A DNA stretch of 64,000 bases from Carposina sasakii. Its lineage: Eukaryota > Arthropoda > Insecta > Lepidoptera > Carposinidae. The notes below the pieces were generated by a model that was not told where the DNA came from, did not search any database, and saw only the letters and a list, made by a program, of their open reading frames with translations. The translations under genes and the position numbers were made by a program. Positions within the stretch are counted from its first letter, which is position 1. Each line of letters opens with the position of its first letter. The stretch covers positions 744,001 to 808,000 of the forward strand of contig CP053156.1 in assembly GCA_014607495.2 (NCBI GenBank). Direction: 5' to 3'. Shown here in pieces: positions 60,523-64,000 of the stretch.

Positions 60523-62048
60523 AACCGACTTCAAAAAGAAAGGTTATCAATTCGTCTGTGTTTTTTTTTATTTTTATTTTTATTTTTTTATTTTTTATGG
60601 GCATTTTTATGAACCGATTTCAATTTTTTTTTTATAGTTGGTCATGGTATACTTCCAGGTTGGTCCCATATTCACCATATCAGGGTCTGAGATGGGATCC
60701 GAGGGCAATCCTCGAATATTGTAGGCACATGTAGTCTGTTTTTATACTTTTACTGAGCGTTTTGATCACCTACATATAAAACATAACATCTGATGATGGA
60801 ATCTCTAAGGAATCTAGGGATATCCTCAAATATAAAAGGCACGAGTAGTCCGTTTTTAGATTTTTATAGAGAATTTTGGTCAGCGGAATCGAGGGTCTGA
60901 TGATGGAGCCACCGAAAAACAGATATTTTTAGTAACAAAATTCCCCTATGGCAGGGGGGGGCCTACGTCCAGTATCTGCAATAGGCTTATGAAGATGAAG
61001 ATAATTGTGTTAAGTCATTAAATTATATGTTGCGTTAAGCCGTGTCCGATAAGATGGTTATAGAGGAAGAGGTAGACATGAGAATAACGAGATGACTAAT
61101 AGGGATGAATGAAAAAAGAGTACCTACATATTGCACCGACCCCAAATGATTGGGAACAGGGCAGGAAGTAGGAGTGTAATTATATGTTGCTTAAATAAGT
61201 GTGTACATGGCTGTTGTGCTGCCAAATCTCTTATATTCCTCCGAGGCGTGGTGCATGTACCGTCTCCACATACGCACTCTGGATCGATTCCACCTCGAGT
61301 GCCTCCGATCCATCATGAGAATCAGATGGTCCAACCGAGTGCGTAATACCGAAGTATTGCAAAGAGCCAATGTAAGTGCCATTGAGGCCTACTTAATGCG
61401 TCGGCAGCTTCGGTGGTGCGGTCATGTGTCTCGTATGGCGGCGGAGAGATAAGAGCATCTTCTTTTCTGAACTAGAGGAGGGCAAGCGGAAACGCGGCGG
61501 GCAACTCCTCAGATACAAAGATGTTCAGAAAAGACATGAAGAAATAAATAGATCCATCTAAATGGGAAGTTTTGTCAGCACAACGACCAGAGTGGCGCAG
61601 GACGGTCAAGTACACGTTCGATCAAGCTGACCTTGACGCTAAACGTGATGAACTAAAGACTCGTCCTCCTGCTGCCAATCTATAATACAATAATGGCGCA
61701 CTAACCTGTTCTCTGTGTGCGCGGGCGTTCAGGGCGAAGATTGGCTATGTAAATGTAAGCCATCTCCGAGCGCATGAACGCCAACTTAGTAATATCTAGA
61801 GTAGAAGTGGTCGCCATGACCGAAATTGGTCGGAGGTCATCGTTATCATCATAATCATCATATTGTCAGACGTAAAGTTTCGAAGCCTAGTCCTTTTTCT
61901 CTTTTGGTGGCCTAATATAAAAATTATATAAATCTGACAATATTATGCCTCCTAAACTTCGTACACGGCTTAACGCAATATATATTTGCCCTTTAGTTAA
62001 ATTTTACTTTAGTAAGCTCGAGTTTTGGGAGGAAGTCGGTTTTTCGTT
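60523..62048. mobile_element. Repeat block bounded by inverted AACCGACTTC ends
   Basis: It starts ttaaccgacttcaaaaag and ends ggaagtcggtttttcg, an inverted pair. The first 400 bp hold a T-rich tract and two diverged copies of a roughly 120-bp unit (cgtttttagatttttatag, then tctgatgatgga). A LINE fragment lies inside at 61190-61850. The two ends may belong to one element or to two copies in opposite orientation. Confidence 0.45.
61190..61850 (+). mobile_element. Non-LTR retrotransposon 3' fragment
   Basis: 61201-61452 reads [20 protein letters not shown] and [10 protein letters not shown], the C-terminal region after the reverse transcriptase of LINEs. After a stop and frameshifts, the end retains a CxxC..HxxxH-like finger (LTCSLCARAF, then SHLRAHE) at about 61700-61785. 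The copy is 5'-truncated and dead. Confidence 0.7.
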
Positions 62049-62689
62049 TTAAAAAAATTATTACCAATAATAAGCTTGACTACAGAGTAAACAACTGGGC
62101 CTTTGATATGACAAATGTCATATCAATACTGGGCTTAGCATAAATGGCAAAGAGAGAAAGGGACAGGTAGTGTTTAGGTTTAAGTGCCACAGTCAGAATC
62201 GAATGGGTCTTAAATGTGTTTTCTATAGACGTAGACGATGCTTAAAACGTTAGACCTTGTCTCACAAAACGGGAGTTTGGACATTGCTTCGCGATTCTTT
62301 TGTAACAACACCGTTAGTGTTTTGTTTTTTTGTTATTAGTTAATCCTTTATTATGGTTTGGATGGATGGATCATGGATGGATTTTTTGAAAGAATTGTAT
62401 TTCTTTTTGTGTCAGTAAGTTTTATTTGTAAAATGACTATCGTTACGTGTGTACATATTTCGGATTGGGCATTTTCCCTTGTAGGAAACTATGCCTAATT
62501 CCGGAATGTATTGTATATTTCTAAGTACCTATCCCTGCATTCCATATTTATCGTCACTTTTGATGCAACAGTGAGCTTGCCTTTGATACTTTTTGTACGT
62601 AGTTGCCCTTCTTCTCCGCTAGGAGTACCTAAATGTGTTCTGTGATTAAACCGCGTAACTTCGGTCGATACCTACTGGGCTTTAAATTC
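62049..62689. other. Intergenic stretch
   Basis: It contains the diverged relative of the 53.6-kb MITE (about 62135-62215) and a match to the 59.7-kb repeat (about 62210-62310). Nothing coding is seen. Confidence 0.4.
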
Positions 62690-62697
62690 GTGCTTAC

Positions 62698-62989
62698 CAT
62701 GGAGAAGGTATAAAAGAGGAGGTGGGACTATGAACTGAGTCGTGTGGCAATCGTGAGGCCTTGACGTTATGATAGGGGCGGAGCTTCAGGGCCAGTGTGT
62801 GTAACACAGTACCTAGGTGTAACCACACGCTTATGCAAGTAGTTTGGCTAGTCACAAAAGCTGGTTTCTATGTAAATGTGCTAGTGTTAGGATGCTCCCC
62901 TCGTCCCATACTTAACCCCCGCTCCGCGGCACACTATTTTTGTATGAAAATATACTTATCCGCTGCTCCTCTTTTATTTCTTCTCCATT
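62698..62989. mobile_element. hAT-like MITE with 8-bp target-site duplication
   Basis: The 292-bp element has 24-bp terminal inverted repeats with three mismatches (CATGGAGAAGGTATAAAAGA type). It is flanked by GTGCTTAC at 62690-62697 and 62990-62997. An 8-bp duplication is the mark of hAT transposons. The tataaaag word at 62709 is part of the terminal repeat, not a promoter. Confidence 0.7.
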
Positions 62990-63159
62990 GTGCTTACCCT
63001 ATAGCCTAGGAGCCTACTAGCTGCTGTACCTACTAGGTAGGGCTAGATAGGTTCCGTTTTTTAGGTTTTAGTTCTACCATCAGCTCTACCGTGAGTTTAC
63101 GTCGCAACAAATACAATGTTCTACGAAAACAAATTCAGAAATAAAAATTATGCTGACAT

Positions 63160-63192
63160 CATGGAGGAAATAAAAATTTTATTTCCTCCATG
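63160..63192. mobile_element. 33-bp palindrome with 8-bp target-site duplication
   Basis: A perfect palindrome around one central base starts CATGGAGGAAATAAAA. It is flanked exactly by GCTGACAT at 63152-63159 and 63193-63200. The arms resemble the ends of the hAT-like element at 62698, so this looks like the same family reduced to its two ends. Confidence 0.65.
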
Positions 63193-63409
63193 GCTGACAT
63201 AAATATTATCCATTCATAATTTTAAGTTTATGTTTAAGTTTGACAGTCAGAATCTACTACAATGTATTTAAAGATAATCGCGAATCATATAACTCGTGGT
63301 AGACCCACTGGTCATATAAAATAAAAATAATAAAGTGCTGTAAATATTAATACCAACAAAGCACATTCCCAAACTGAATCTACTGCAATCATGCACTATA
63401 CAAATCCAA

Positions 63410-63580
63410 TCATACCTGTACCGAAGGCTTCTCAGTCTGTCTCGCTCTTATCCGTTTGGCCAGTGGAGGCGTGAAGAGTGCAGGGTCTGGTTGGTTGCTA
63501 CCGTTTTTCTCCCACGGCTGTTTCTGGTGCCATAACAGTGATAGGGCAGATCCTAGTATCATCACCCATAGGAAACCAAT
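63410..63580 (-). CDS. SLC5-family transporter, copy 2, last exon only
   Basis: This exon has the same 165-bp core as the last exon of the SLC5 gene at 48 kb: about 18 of 165 bases differ and the ends are identical (acceptor ttttcag|ATTGG, IGFLWVMILGS, then FTPPLAKRIRARQTEKPS). After the shared CAG it reads GTA TGA, so it stops after one further residue unless spliced. The rest of the gene lies beyond the right edge. The same-strand, head-to-tail arrangement shows a tandem duplication. The last 420 bp of the window are intron of this gene, with no further exon seen. Confidence 0.85.
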   Translation of the reverse strand: MGFLWVMILGSALSLLWHQKQPWEKNGSNQPDPALFTPPLAKRIRARQTEKPSVQV

Positions 63581-64000
63581 CTGAAAATTGAAAATTTTAT
63601 TTTTCTATAATTCTATAATTCTTTATTGTACACAGAAAAAACACACAAGATACAATATTTTAGAAGATAATGTCCAAAGGCGAGCTTATCTCTAGCAGAG
63701 ATTTCTTCCAGCCAACCATTTAAAATAAAGTTATTAGCGTTTTTCTGCATTTAAATTTGACGTTTTCATTCTATACCAGATAAAACAGTTCATATTTTAA
63801 ACTATGTAAATCAGATAGCAAATAGAAAATGTAATTCTGCACTAGGTAATGTATTTTTGATATGGGTCACCACCAAAAAACATTACCATGTATATAATGT
63901 TGCCAAGCCTCGCACTGTCAAAAAGTTATTAGAACTCATGTAGCCAAGCTTCTTAGTCGAGCAAACATTTTTTACCTCAGAACTTTACGCCTCAGATAAA

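Noticed and set aside
62706..62720. TATA-box-like promoter (ggtataaaag)
   Set aside because: Part of a terminal inverted repeat of a hAT-like MITE with an 8-bp target duplication.

Overview
The window looks like nuclear DNA of a moth or butterfly (Lepidoptera; species not identifiable). It is AT-rich, the genes are split into many short exons with GT..AG introns, and the introns are full of short inverted-repeat elements and LINE/SINE fragments of the kind common in lepidopteran genomes. No prokaryotic features (operons, Shine-Dalgarno sites, CRISPR) are present.

Layout. (1) 1-29.8 kb, plus strand: the 3' part of the insect CAP/sorbin-and-SH3 (SORBS-type) adaptor gene. A huge disordered exon (open at the left window edge) is followed by a 60-bp exon, a conserved linker exon and three SH3 domains; the stop is at 28067-28069. 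The nine joined exons give an uninterrupted 4272-nt frame. Four candidate alternative first exons lie inside its introns, each with a donor phase that fits the next common exon. (2) 6.8-11 kb, minus strand inside a CAP intron: a DNA-transposon-like gene with a DDE-type transposase, split by a one-base frameshift and flanked by copies of a 13-bp motif. (3) 30.4-46.6 kb, plus strand: a complete CEP290 orthologue, 32 exons and 2150 codons, with an RFX X-box 94 bp before its start codon. (4) 48.06-52.8 kb, minus strand: a complete SLC5-type sodium-coupled solute transporter, 8 exons and 555 codons, convergent with Cep290. (5) 53-63.4 kb: gene-free DNA with degraded LINEs and small inverted-repeat elements. 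(6) 63.41-63.58 kb, minus strand: the last exon of a second, tandem SLC5 copy that continues beyond the right edge.

The genes do not form a pathway. CAP is a cytoskeletal adaptor at integrin/vinculin adhesions, CEP290 builds the ciliary transition zone, and the SLC5 pair are plasma-membrane symporters. The most interesting material is the unassigned DDE element with its repeated 13-mer, the CAP alternative first exons, the X-box of Cep290, and a 33-bp palindrome that looks like a transposon reduced to its two ends.
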